42,468 bases of DNA, taken from positions 1 to 42,468 of the forward strand of contig DGBN01000015.1 of the NCBI GenBank assembly GCA_002384815.1, given 5' to 3'. Shown piece after piece: positions 7,374-16,140 of this stretch. The DNA comes from Oxalobacteraceae bacterium UBA4003 (GTDB lineage: Bacteria; Pseudomonadota; Gammaproteobacteria; Burkholderiales; Burkholderiaceae_D). Under the pieces are notes generated by a model that did not search any database, had not been told where the DNA came from, and saw only the letters and a list, made by a program, of their open reading frames with translations. The stretch's first letter is position 1. Every line of letters starts with the position of its first letter. A program made the translations under genes and the position numbers.

Positions 7374-9056
7374 ATGGATAAATTTTGGCTGCAATCGTAT
7401 CCGGAGGGCGTGCCGGCAGAGATTGATTTCACCCAGTACGATTCGCTGGTGGAATTGCTGGAAGAGTCATTCCGAAAATACGCTGATCGCCATGCGTATG
7501 TCTGCATGGACAAATTCCTTACTTACGGCGAAGTCGATACGCTGTCGCAAAAACTGGGTGCATGGCTGCAAGGCAGCGGTTTGCAAAAAGGCGCGCGCGT
7601 GGCGCTGATGATGCCGAATGTATTACAGTATCCGATTGCACTTGCCGCCGTGTTGCGTGCCGGCTATGTGGTTGTCAATGTCAATCCCTTGTACAAGCCG
7701 CGCGAGCTGCAGCACCAACTGGTCGATTCTGGCGCGGAAGCAATTATTATTCTGGAGAATTTTGCCGCTACGCTGGATAAGGTAATTGACAGCACGCAGA
7801 TCAAGCACGTGGTGGTGGCGACCATGGGCGATATGCTGGGCAGCCTCAAAGGTGCGATCGTCAATTTTGTCGTTAGGCATGTAAAGAAAATGGTGCCGGC
7901 TTACTCCTTGCCGCATGCGACTTCATTCAAGGATGTATTGGCGCAAGCCGCCAGCATGCACTTGCAGAAACCGGTCCTTGAGCATCAGGACATCGCGTTT
8001 TTGCAATATACCGGTGGCACGACCGGCACCGCCAAAGGCGCAGTGCTCACGCATCGCAATGTCGTCGCCAATGTGCTGCAGAATGAAGCCTGGATCTGGC
8101 CGGTATTGCGCAAGGAACCACCTGACAAGACGCTGAATTTTGTCTGTGCGTTGCCGCTTTATCATATCTTCGCGTTGACGGCGTGCTGCATGCTGGGTAC
8201 GCGGCTGGGTGTGATGAATATTCTGATCCCGAATCCGCGCGATATTCCCGGCCTCGTCAAGGAGTTGATGAAGTACAAGATCAATCTGTTGCCGGCAGTG
8301 AATACGCTATACAACGGTTTGCTGAATAATCCCGATTTTGCGAAGGTCGATTTTTCCGAACTCAAACTGTGCAATGGTGGTGGCATGGCCGTGCAGCAGG
8401 TTGTCAACGATAGATGGCGTGCGGTGACCGGCCGCTCGATCATAGAAGGTTATGGTTTGTCAGAGACCTCGCCGGTCGCCACGTCGAATCCCGTTGAAGC
8501 GACAGAATTTTCCGGCACGATAGGCTTGCCGGTATCGTCGACAGAAATAAAAATTATTGACGGTAACGACAATGAAGTTGCTCTCGGTTCGCCGGGCGAG
8601 ATCGCGATACGCGGCCCGCAGGTAATGGCTGGTTACTGGAACAATCCTGTCGAAACTGCGCAGGCTATGACGGCTGACGGATTTTTCAAGACTGGTGATA
8701 TCGGCATCATGGATGAGCGCGGTTACACGAAGATCGTCGATCGGAAAAAAGACATGATTCTGGTCTCCGGTTTCAATGTCTATCCCAGCGAAATTGAAAA
8801 CGTGGTTGCCGGGCATCCAGGCGTGCTGGAATGTGCCTGCATAGGTGTGCCGGATGAGCATACAGGTGAGGCGGTCAAACTGTTCGTCGTGCGCCGTGAT
8901 CCTGCATTGACTGCAGAAACCCTGATGGCTTTCTGCAAGGAACAATTCACCGGTTACAAGAAGCCGAAAACGATAGAATTCCGTACCGAATTGCCGAAAT
9001 CGAATGTCGGCAAGATACTGCGCCGCGAATTGCGCGATGAAATCAAGACTGCCTGA
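7374..9056 (+). CDS. fadD: long-chain fatty acid-CoA ligase
   Basis: This 560-residue adenylate-forming enzyme activates fatty acids to acyl-CoA using ATP, at the inner face of the membrane, and feeds beta-oxidation. The AMP-binding motif YTGGTTGTAKGAVLTH starts at about residue 212. GYGLSETSP is at about 359, KTGDIG at about 440, DRKKDMILVSGFNVYP at about 455, and the catalytic Lys lies near the end in SNVGKILRR. The length matches FadD (about 560). ATG 7374 (MDKFWLQSYP) follows a GAGGCAGAG purine stretch. The frame extends upstream to 7290, but that part lacks similarity to FadD starts. A thioesterase lies convergently downstream. Confidence 0.93.
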   Translation: MDKFWLQSYPEGVPAEIDFTQYDSLVELLEESFRKYADRHAYVCMDKFLTYGEVDTLSQKLGAWLQGSGLQKGARVALMMPNVLQYPIALAAVLRAGYVVVNVNPLYKPRELQHQLVDSGAEAIIILENFAATLDKVIDSTQIKHVVVATMGDMLGSLKGAIVNFVVRHVKKMVPAYSLPHATSFKDVLAQAASMHLQKPVLEHQDIAFLQYTGGTTGTAKGAVLTHRNVVANVLQNEAWIWPVLRKEPPDKTLNFVCALPLYHIFALTACCMLGTRLGVMNILIPNPRDIPGLVKELMKYKINLLPAVNTLYNGLLNNPDFAKVDFSELKLCNGGGMAVQQVVNDRWRAVTGRSIIEGYGLSETSPVATSNPVEATEFSGTIGLPVSSTEIKIIDGNDNEVALGSPGEIAIRGPQVMAGYWNNPVETAQAMTADGFFKTGDIGIMDERGYTKIVDRKKDMILVSGFNVYPSEIENVVAGHPGVLECACIGVPDEHTGEAVKLFVVRRDPALTAETLMAFCKEQFTGYKKPKTIEFRTELPKSNVGKILRRELRDEIKTA

Positions 9057-9086
9057 GTTCTGACTTCAGCGATCTGTTTGCTGGCA

Positions 9087-9107
9087 GCGCGGAGACGCCG
9101 CGTTTTT
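9087..9107 (+). terminator. terminator of fadD
   Basis: CGCGG (9088-9092) pairs with CCGCG (9098-9102) over AGACG, with a flanking G-T pair, followed by five T (9103-9107). It lies 30 bases after the fadD stop and before the convergent thioesterase gene. Confidence 0.6.
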
Positions 9108-9125
9108 GTGCTCTCGGATCTGTGC

Positions 9126-9542
9126 TTATTTGTGTGGTGAGGTCGGTGGCGGCAGATGGCGCGGCTTGCGATTGTCATCGGTTGCGACATAGGTCAGTGT
9201 GGCTTCTGTCACTTTCACAATTTCCACTTCCAGGCGATTGCGTTCCGCATAGCATTCCACGTTCACGGTGATCGAGGTATTGCCGACCTTGACGATGTCG
9301 GCGTAGATCGACAGCAGGTCGCCGACGAATACCGGGTGTTTGAACAGGAATGAATTCACCGCAATTGTGACAACGCGACCGTTGGCGCGTCGCGTCGCGC
9401 ATACGGCGCCTGCCAGATCGACTTGTGCCATGATCCAGCCGCCGAATACGTCGCCATGCATATTGGCATCATTCGGCATAGGTACCACGCGCATTTGTGG
9501 CATCTTCCCTGCAGGCAGGTTTGTGTGGTGTTCGCTTGCCAT
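9126..9542 (-). CDS. acyl-CoA thioesterase (YciA/hotdog family)
   Basis: This 138-residue single hotdog domain is similar to YciA and the acyl-CoA hydrolase group, which release free fatty acid and CoA. The conserved active-site block is NMHGDVFGGWIMAQVDLAGA at residues 28-47, with the Asp and Gly-Gly positions intact. NSFLFKHPVFVGDLLSIYA is the second typical block. The ATG at 9542 has GGGAG upstream at good distance. It is convergent with fadD and divergent, by about 177 bases, from the ABC exporter gene. It may balance acyl-CoA levels against the ligase next door, which is inference from position. Confidence 0.88.
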   Translation of the reverse strand: MASEHHTNLPAGKMPQMRVVPMPNDANMHGDVFGGWIMAQVDLAGAVCATRRANGRVVTIAVNSFLFKHPVFVGDLLSIYADIVKVGNTSITVNVECYAERNRLEVEIVKVTEATLTYVATDDNRKPRHLPPPTSPHK

Positions 9543-9719
9543 ATAGTCTCCCGTTGCAGTGATTTTGGGCGCTGATGCTTACTCTGTGCTTACGCAGGGT
9601 TTCATGCCCCGGAAGATGGCGCAGGCGGCATTGTTTATAAGCCGTGTATCTGCGACGTACAAAGGATTGCCGCTACAATCGCGAGTCAGCAGCATAAACC
9701 ATTTAAAAAATTCTCACCC

Positions 9720-11606
9720 ATGCGCCGCTCTTCCGCTTCCTCCGAACCTGTTCCCTTATCCGGCAATCGTAATGACTGGGCTACGCTCAAGACACTGATC
9801 CCGTATTTGTGGACGTACAAGTGGCGTGTCGCACTGGCCTTGCTGTTTCTGATCGCAGCCAAGTTTGCCAACGTCGGCGTGCCTCTGGTATTGAAGCGCC
9901 TGATCGACGGCCTCACGATTGATCCGGCCAGTCCGCATGCGCTGCTGGTTTTGCCGATTGGCATTCTGCTCGCATATGGCGCGCTGCGTTTGTCGACTAC
10001 CTTGTTTACCGAATTGCGTGAATACACTTTCGCCCGGGTCACGCAACGTGCAGTGCGCACGATTGCGTTGCAGGTATTTCGCCATTTGCATGCCTTGTCG
10101 CTGCGTTTTCATTTGAATCGCCAGACTGGTGGCATGACGCGCGATATCGAGCGCGGTACGCGAGGTGTTTCCGCACTGGTTTCGTATACGCTGTTCAGCA
10201 TCCTGCCGACGCTGGTTGAAATTACGCTGGTGCTGGCTTATCTGATTCTGAATTACGACATCTGGTTTTCGATCATCACGGCGGCGGCACTGTTCAGTTA
10301 CATTACATTTACTGTCGTGGTGACGGAATGGCGTACGCATTTCCGCCGCACGATGAATGATCTGGATTCAAAGGCGAATACGAAGGCGATCGATTCGCTG
10401 ATCAATTACGAGACGGTCAAGTATTTCGGCAATGAAGATTACGAAGCCAGGCGCTATGACGAGGGCTTGAAGCATTACGAAGCGGCCGCAGTCAAATCGC
10501 AAACATCCCTGTCGGTATTGAATACCGGCCAATCCAGCATCATCGCCGTTGCCGTTACGCTGATACTCTGGCGCGCCACGCAGGGGGTGATCAGCGGGAC
10601 GATGACGCTGGGCGATCTGGTGCTGGTGAATGCCTTCATGATCCAGCTCTATATTCCATTGAATTTTCTCGGCGTGATTTATCGCGAGATCAAGCAAAGC
10701 CTGGCTGACATGGAACGGCTGTTTGCCTTGCTCGATCAACATCGGGAAATTGCCGACAAGCCCGATACGCGGGCGCTGGCAGTGCAGGGTGCAGAAGTGA
10801 AATTCTCGCATGTCGGATTCAGTTACGAAGCGAAACGGCAGATTCTGTTCGATGTCGACTTTACGATTGCTGCCGGAACAACGACTGCGGTGGTCGGGCA
10901 TAGCGGTTCCGGAAAGTCGACATTGTCGCGTTTGCTGTTTCGCTTCTACGATGTCAGCGAAGGCGCGATCCTGATCGACGGTCAGGACGTACGCGATGTC
11001 ACGCAGGCTTCCTTACGCAATGCAATCGGCATCGTGCCGCAGGACACGGTACTGTTCAACGACACGATTGAATACAACATTGCTTACGGCAAGCCGGGTG
11101 CGAGCAAGGACGATATTGTGGCAGCAGCGAAGTCCGCCTATATTCATGATTTCATCGAATCGCTGCCGGACGGTTATGCCACCATGGTCGGCGAGCGCGG
11201 CTTGAAATTATCCGGTGGCGAGAAGCAGCGTGTGGCGATTGCACGTACCTTGCTCAAGCATCCGGCCATTCTGATTTTCGACGAAGCGACTTCGGCACTG
11301 GACTCCAAAGCCGAACAGGCGATCCAGACGCAATTGAAGGAAATTGCGCAGAATCGCACCACGCTGATTATTGCGCATCGTCTTTCTACGATTGCCGATG
11401 CGGCGCAGATACTGGTGCTGGAGCACGGTCGCATAGTCGAGCGCGGTACCCATGCACAATTGCTGACGGCAGACGGTGCATACGCCCAGATGTGGGCGCG
11501 CCAGCAGGCGCGACAGGATGAATCACCGGCTTCCCCGGCTGACGTTGAAACCGTTGCCACGCCCTTGCTGCCGGAATTGCGTACCGATATGCTGCCTGAG
11601 GCATAA
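9720..11606 (+). CDS. Atm1-type ABC exporter (fused permease and ATPase)
   Basis: This 628-residue half-transporter has an N-terminal six-helix exporter domain (about residues 25-320) and a C-terminal ATPase. Walker A GHSGSGKST is at about 393, the signature LSGGEKQR at about 497, Walker B ILIFDEATSALD at about 518, and the H-loop in IAHRLST. The segments YFGNEDYEARRYDEGL and NTGQSSIIAVAVTLILWRA are typical of Atm1/HMT1-like proteins. These are linked to export of glutathione-bound or sulfur compounds and to heavy-metal tolerance. It should work as a homodimer in the inner membrane. No Shine-Dalgarno is visible before ATG 9720. It stands alone, 233 bases before the glt operon. Confidence 0.88.
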   Translation: MRRSSASSEPVPLSGNRNDWATLKTLIPYLWTYKWRVALALLFLIAAKFANVGVPLVLKRLIDGLTIDPASPHALLVLPIGILLAYGALRLSTTLFTELREYTFARVTQRAVRTIALQVFRHLHALSLRFHLNRQTGGMTRDIERGTRGVSALVSYTLFSILPTLVEITLVLAYLILNYDIWFSIITAAALFSYITFTVVVTEWRTHFRRTMNDLDSKANTKAIDSLINYETVKYFGNEDYEARRYDEGLKHYEAAAVKSQTSLSVLNTGQSSIIAVAVTLILWRATQGVISGTMTLGDLVLVNAFMIQLYIPLNFLGVIYREIKQSLADMERLFALLDQHREIADKPDTRALAVQGAEVKFSHVGFSYEAKRQILFDVDFTIAAGTTTAVVGHSGSGKSTLSRLLFRFYDVSEGAILIDGQDVRDVTQASLRNAIGIVPQDTVLFNDTIEYNIAYGKPGASKDDIVAAAKSAYIHDFIESLPDGYATMVGERGLKLSGGEKQRVAIARTLLKHPAILIFDEATSALDSKAEQAIQTQLKEIAQNRTTLIIAHRLSTIADAAQILVLEHGRIVERGTHAQLLTADGAYAQMWARQQARQDESPASPADVETVATPLLPELRTDMLPEA

Positions 11607-11780
11607 AAAAACATGCACATTTCCGGAGCGCTGCATAGAGTATCTGCCGGTGCAACACGGTAATGAAATTTGTCCCATGCATGAGGAACTCGCATTAAAA
11701 AGAGTTACTCTATTGCTCATTCAACGCAAGACGGCGGCGTGCAGGAATGTGTGCAAATGGGTGGCCAACAGCATGCAGTA

Positions 11781-11795
11781 TGGCGCGAAACTTGC
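11781..11795 (+). promoter_or_regulatory. candidate sigma-54 (RpoN) promoter of gltIJKL
   Basis: TGGCGCGAAACTTGC matches the -24/-12 pattern: GG and GC are separated by exactly 10 bases, and the TGGC and TTGC boxes are complete. Transcription would start near 11807, giving a leader of about 33 bases with AAGGAG before ATG 11840. Glutamate/aspartate importers of this type are RpoN-dependent in several proteobacteria. The same bases can form a small hairpin (GGCGC/GCGCC), so coincidence is possible. Confidence 0.6.
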
Positions 11796-11839
11796 GCCGC
11801 CAGCCTTATTCATCACCTAACCGTATTCAAGGAGATATC

Positions 11840-12742
11840 ATGAAATCGACCACGCTGCTGAAGGCCCTGATCGGCGCCGCAATGATGAGCACGGCAATGA
11901 CGGCGGTGCAGGCGCAGGAATTGACCGGCACGCTGAAAAAAATCAAGGAAACAGGCGAGATCACAATCGGCCATCGCGAATCGTCGATTCCATTTTCCTA
12001 TCTTGACGACAAGCAGCAGCCGGTAGGCTACGCGATGGATTTGTGCGTGAAGATAGTCGAGACCGTCAAGGCGGAGCTGAAGCTGCCCGCACTCAAGGTC
12101 AGGCTGCAACCTGTTACCTCCAGTAACCGCATTCCTTTATTGAATAACGGCACCATTGATCTGGAGTGCGGTTCGACCACCAATTCCACCGTGCGTCAGG
12201 AACAGGTTGCATTCGGCCCGACCTACTTTGTGATCAATGTGACGGCGGCGGTTAAAAAATCATCCTCTATCAATACCATTGCGCAGCTGGATGGTAAAAC
12301 CGTATCGACGACATCGGGTACGACATCCGTGCCCTTGTTGAGGGCGTACAAGAAAGCCGGTAACGCGCAGGTGAAGGAAATCTACGGCAAGGATCATGCA
12401 GAAGCTTTCCTGCTGATGGCCGACGATAGGGCGGCGGCATTCGTGATGGACGACATCCTGCTGGCAGGGCAGATTGCCAACGCCAAGCGTCCTGGCGATT
12501 ACAAGATTCTGCCGGAGTCCCTGCGTCAGGAGCCGTACAGCATGATGTTGCGCAAGGGCGATCCGCAGTTCAAGGTATTGGTGGATAAATCGATTGCTGC
12601 AGTCATGCAATCGGGCGAGATCGACAAGATCTACGCTAAATGGTTTACGACACCGATTCCACCCAAGGACTTGAATCTGCATTTCCCGATGACGCCAGCC
12701 ATCAAGGAGGCGTTCAAGCATCCGAACGACAAGGGCATCTGA
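11840..12742 (+). CDS. gltI: glutamate/aspartate ABC transporter, periplasmic binding protein
   Basis: This 300-residue solute-binding protein (family 3) captures L-glutamate/aspartate in the periplasm and delivers it to GltJK. A Sec signal peptide spans residues 1-24 (Lys near the start, hydrophobic core, cleavage after AVQA). The mature part contains TGEITIGHRESSIPFSY and the SGTTSVPLLR loop typical of GltI. I chose ATG 11840 because AAGGAG lies at 11829-11834; the longer frame from 11747 would bury the signal peptide and cross the sigma-54 site. It is the first gene of a four-gene operon with a candidate RpoN promoter. Confidence 0.94.
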   Translation: MKSTTLLKALIGAAMMSTAMTAVQAQELTGTLKKIKETGEITIGHRESSIPFSYLDDKQQPVGYAMDLCVKIVETVKAELKLPALKVRLQPVTSSNRIPLLNNGTIDLECGSTTNSTVRQEQVAFGPTYFVINVTAAVKKSSSINTIAQLDGKTVSTTSGTTSVPLLRAYKKAGNAQVKEIYGKDHAEAFLLMADDRAAAFVMDDILLAGQIANAKRPGDYKILPESLRQEPYSMMLRKGDPQFKVLVDKSIAAVMQSGEIDKIYAKWFTTPIPPKDLNLHFPMTPAIKEAFKHPNDKGI

Positions 12743-12782
12743 GTCGGGGGCGTGCGATGAATGCGGCGAGGAGGGCAAGAAC

Positions 12783-13514
12783 ATGAATCCGAGCATTTTC
12801 CTGGAGCAGGTCCCTGACGGCGACGGCACCTGGGGCTATATGCTTTTGTCCGGCCTGGGCTGGACGCTGGCGGTAGCATTCTTTGCGTGGATCTTCGCGT
12901 TTGTGCTTGGTTCGCTGATCGGGATTGCACGTACCACGGAAAAACGCTGGCTGGTACGCCTGGGTGGCGCCTATGTCGAACTGTTCCGCAACATTCCGCT
13001 GCTGGTGCAATTTTTCGTCTGGTATTTTGTGATTCCGGGGTTGATTCCGGCGGTCAAGAACTGGGTCATTACCCTGGATCCGACCATACATCAATTCGTC
13101 ACTGCCATCATTTGCCTGGGATTTTTTACCTCGTCGCGCATTGCGGAGCAAGTACGCTCCGGCATTCAAGCATTGCCGCGTGGTCAGCACAATGCAGGAT
13201 ATGCGCTGGGATTGACGAGCATGCAAACCTATCGTTTCGTCTTGTTGCCGATGGCATACCGGATCATCATTCCACCGCTGACGTCCGAGTTGATGAATCT
13301 GATCAAGAACACCGCGGTAGCGTACTCGATCGGACTGGTTGAACTGTTTTTCCGCACAAGGGAAATGGGCGAGATGACCTTCCGCTACTTTGAAGCCTTC
13401 GGTGCTGCGACCCTGATGTACGTCGTCATTGCCATGCTGGCCAATCGCGTGATGGCACTGGTGGAGCGTCGCACCGCCGTGCCCGGATTGATAGCCGGAG
13501 GCAAGCATGGGTGA
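12783..13514 (+). CDS. gltJ: glutamate/aspartate ABC transporter permease
   Basis: This 243-residue inner-membrane permease of the HisM/GltJ type has several membrane segments. The conserved EAA-like loop is visible around GIQALPRGQHNAGYALGL and is followed by VLLPMAYRIIIPPLTSELMN, which contacts the ATPase GltL. ELFRNIPLLVQFFVWYF near residue 75 is a typical family motif. It pairs with GltK to form the channel. GAGGAGGG upstream of the ATG is a good ribosome site. Its end overlaps the start of gltK by eight bases, so translation is coupled. Confidence 0.94.
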   Translation: MNPSIFLEQVPDGDGTWGYMLLSGLGWTLAVAFFAWIFAFVLGSLIGIARTTEKRWLVRLGGAYVELFRNIPLLVQFFVWYFVIPGLIPAVKNWVITLDPTIHQFVTAIICLGFFTSSRIAEQVRSGIQALPRGQHNAGYALGLTSMQTYRFVLLPMAYRIIIPPLTSELMNLIKNTAVAYSIGLVELFFRTREMGEMTFRYFEAFGAATLMYVVIAMLANRVMALVERRTAVPGLIAGGKHG

Positions 13515-14193
13515 TCTCGATTTTGATGTGATCAGTCGTACCTGGCCCTATCTTTTAAGCGGCCTGAAATACACGCTGCAACTGACGGTGACAGCGGCAA
13601 TTGGTGGCGTCCTGTTCGGTACGCTGCTGGCGCTGGCACGTTTGTCTTCGTTCAAGCCGCTGGCCTTGCTGGCTGCCGCTTACGTGAATTTGATGCGTTC
13701 GATTCCGCTGCTGCTGGTGATCTTCTGGTTTTATTTTCTGGTGCCGGTCGTACTGCAATCGATAACCGGATCGGAACGGCCGGTGCAACTGGGTGCAGAT
13801 CGATCGGCCTACATTACCTTCATCATGTTTGAGGCCGCTTATTTTTGCGAGATCATGCGCGCCGGTATCCAGAGTATTTCAAAGGGGCAGGTGAATGCTG
13901 CCTATGCGCTGGGTTTGTCTTATACGCAATCGATGCGACTGGTCGTGCTGCCGCAAGCCTTCCGCAATATGCTGCCCATCCTGCTGACGCAGACCATCGT
14001 GCTATTTCAGGATGTCTCGCTGGTCTCGCTGCTGAACGTGACTGATTTTGTCGGCGCCTCGGTCAAGATCGCGCAACGCGATAGTCGTGTCGTTGAAATG
14101 TATCTGTTTGTCGCCATCGTTTATTTCGTACTCAGCTTCGCGCTGTCGAGCATGGTAAGACAATTGCAAAAACGTATCGCGATTATTCGCTAG
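13507..14193 (+). CDS. gltK: glutamate/aspartate ABC transporter permease
   Basis: This 228-residue permease is the partner of GltJ. YVNLMRSIPLLLVIFWFYF and the EAA-type loop GIQSISKGQVNAAYALGL with VVLPQAFRNMLPILLTQ are diagnostic. The C-terminal segment FVGASVKIAQRDSRVVEMY is typical of GltK. ATG 13507 lies inside the last codons of gltJ. The ATPase gene starts ten bases after its stop. Confidence 0.94.
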   Translation: MGDLDFDVISRTWPYLLSGLKYTLQLTVTAAIGGVLFGTLLALARLSSFKPLALLAAAYVNLMRSIPLLLVIFWFYFLVPVVLQSITGSERPVQLGADRSAYITFIMFEAAYFCEIMRAGIQSISKGQVNAAYALGLSYTQSMRLVVLPQAFRNMLPILLTQTIVLFQDVSLVSLLNVTDFVGASVKIAQRDSRVVEMYLFVAIVYFVLSFALSSMVRQLQKRIAIIR

Positions 14194-14203
14194 GGACAAG
14201 AAT

Positions 14204-14929
14204 ATGATAGCAATGGAAAATGTGAGCAAATGGTATGGCAGTTTTCAAGTTCTGAGCGATTGCACGACGCGCGTTGCGAAGGGTGATGTGGTCGTGGTAT
14301 GCGGCCCATCAGGCTCGGGGAAATCGACCTTGATCAAGACGGTCAATGGACTGGAGCCGTTTCAAAAAGGAAGCATCACGGTCGATGGCGTTTCGGTCGG
14401 AGATCCGAAAACCAATCTGTCCAGCCTGCGTTCCCGCATAGGCATGGTGTTTCAGAATTTCGAGCTGTTCCCGCATCTGTCCATACGTGAAAATCTGACG
14501 TTAGGGCAGGTCAGGGTACTCGGTCGCAGTGAAGAAGAGGCAGCCGAACACGGGCTGAAGTATCTTGATCGCGTAGGCTTGATTGCACAGAAAGATAAAT
14601 TTCCGGGACAGCTATCCGGCGGACAGCAACAGCGCGTGGCAATTGCCCGCGCCCTGGCCATGGACCCGATTGCGATGCTGTTTGACGAACCGACCTCGGC
14701 GCTCGATCCCGAAATGATCAATGAAGTGCTGGACGTCATGGTCGGCCTGGCGCAGGACGGCATGACGATGATGGTAGTGACGCATGAAATGGGATTTGCC
14801 AGAAAAGTGGCGAATCGCGTGATCTTCATGGATCAGGGGGCGATAGTGGAAGATTGCACGAAAGACGAATTTTTCGGTACCGTGCGTTCGGATCGCGCCC
14901 GCGATTTTCTGGCAAAAATTATTCATTAA
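14204..14929 (+). CDS. gltL: glutamate/aspartate ABC transporter ATP-binding protein
   Basis: This 241-residue cytoplasmic ATPase drives the GltIJK importer. Walker A GPSGSGKST is at about residue 34, the Q-loop in GMVFQNFELFPH, the signature LSGGQQQR at about 137, Walker B MLFDEPTSALDP at about 159, and the switch His in VVTHEMGFA. The length is standard for polar amino acid ATPases. Start ATG 14204 has AGGGACAAG upstream; ATG 14213 is an alternative. It is the last gene of the operon. No strong terminator is visible before pyrC, 97 bases on. Confidence 0.95.
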   Translation: MIAMENVSKWYGSFQVLSDCTTRVAKGDVVVVCGPSGSGKSTLIKTVNGLEPFQKGSITVDGVSVGDPKTNLSSLRSRIGMVFQNFELFPHLSIRENLTLGQVRVLGRSEEEAAEHGLKYLDRVGLIAQKDKFPGQLSGGQQQRVAIARALAMDPIAMLFDEPTSALDPEMINEVLDVMVGLAQDGMTMMVVTHEMGFARKVANRVIFMDQGAIVEDCTKDEFFGTVRSDRARDFLAKIIH

Positions 14930-15026
14930 GCATTTCCTGGGGCGATCATCCTGCCATCGTCGCGATGATGGGGCCGTATCGCAATGCGAACGGGTAAAAT
15001 GGCGGCAATCCCAAGAAAGAACCGCT

Positions 15027-16079
15027 ATGACCACGAATTCTGCTCAACCTTCCAGTATCACCATCACGCGCCCTGACGATTGGCATCTGCATTTGCGCGA
15101 TGGCGCGACCATTGCTTCCGTCCTGCCCGATACGGCGCGGCAATTTGCGCGTGCCATCGTGATGCCGAATCTCAGGCCGCCTGTGACCACCACGGCGCAA
15201 GCTGTTGCTTATCGTGAGCGCATTCTGGCGGCATTGCCAGCCGGTATGCAGTTCGAACCGCTGATGGTTTTGTATCTGACCGACAATACGCCACCGGAAG
15301 AAATCCAGCGCGCCAGGGACAGCGGGGTGGTACATGCGGTCAAACTTTATCCGGCCGGTGCGACCACCAATTCGGATGCCGGCGTCAGCGATTTGTCCAA
15401 ATGCTATAAAACGCTGGAAACCATGCAAAAGATCGGCATGCCTTTCCTCGTGCACGGCGAAGTTACCGATCCAGCGATTGATATCTTTGATCGTGAAGCT
15501 GTTTTCATCGACCGCGTGATGAAACCGCTGCGCCGCGACATGCCTGAATTGAAAGTGGTATTCGAGCACATCACAACCAAAGATGCGGCGCAATACGTCG
15601 CGGAAGCGGATCACCATGTCGGTGCAACGATCACCGCGCATCATTTGCTGTACAATCGCAATGAAATTTTCAAAGGCGGAATACGTCCACATTATTACTG
15701 CCTGCCGGTATTGAAGCGTGAGTTGCACAGGCAGGCCCTGGTGGTGGCGGCAATCTCCGGCAGCAGCAAATTCTTCCTCGGCACCGACTCCGCGCCGCAT
15801 CCGAAAGGCTTGAAGGAACACGCCTGTGGTTGTGCCGGTTGCTACACGGCCTTGCATGCGATGGAGTTGTACACGCAAGCCTTCGATCAGGCGAATGCGC
15901 TGGATAAATTGGAGCAGTTTGCCAGTTTCAACGGTGCGGATTTTTATGGTTTGCCACGGAATAGCGGCACCATCACCTTGCGCCGTGAAGAGTGGCAGGT
16001 GCCGGGTGAATTGCCGCTCGGTGAAACTACTCTGGTGCCATTGAATGGCGGCGAAACGATAGGCTGGAAGTTCGTTTGA
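15027..16079 (+). CDS. pyrC: dihydroorotase (class II)
   Basis: This 350-residue enzyme cyclises N-carbamoyl-aspartate to dihydroorotate in pyrimidine synthesis. Metal ligands can be read: HLH at residues 19-21 in DDWHLHLRDG, the carboxylated Lys at about 105 in VKLYPAGATTNSDAGV, His in LVHGEV, and the catalytic Asp in GTDSAPH. Length and motifs match the E. coli type (PyrC) rather than the longer PyrX type. AAGAAAGAA lies upstream of the ATG. The DUF3025 gene follows 61 bases later on the same strand. Confidence 0.96.
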   Translation: MTTNSAQPSSITITRPDDWHLHLRDGATIASVLPDTARQFARAIVMPNLRPPVTTTAQAVAYRERILAALPAGMQFEPLMVLYLTDNTPPEEIQRARDSGVVHAVKLYPAGATTNSDAGVSDLSKCYKTLETMQKIGMPFLVHGEVTDPAIDIFDREAVFIDRVMKPLRRDMPELKVVFEHITTKDAAQYVAEADHHVGATITAHHLLYNRNEIFKGGIRPHYYCLPVLKRELHRQALVVAAISGSSKFFLGTDSAPHPKGLKEHACGCAGCYTALHAMELYTQAFDQANALDKLEQFASFNGADFYGLPRNSGTITLRREEWQVPGELPLGETTLVPLNGGETIGWKFV

Positions 16080-16140
16080 ACATGCGTACGACCGAAATAT
16101 CTTTATCGAGTCGAGCCAGAACGGTAGCGATGAAGCATCG

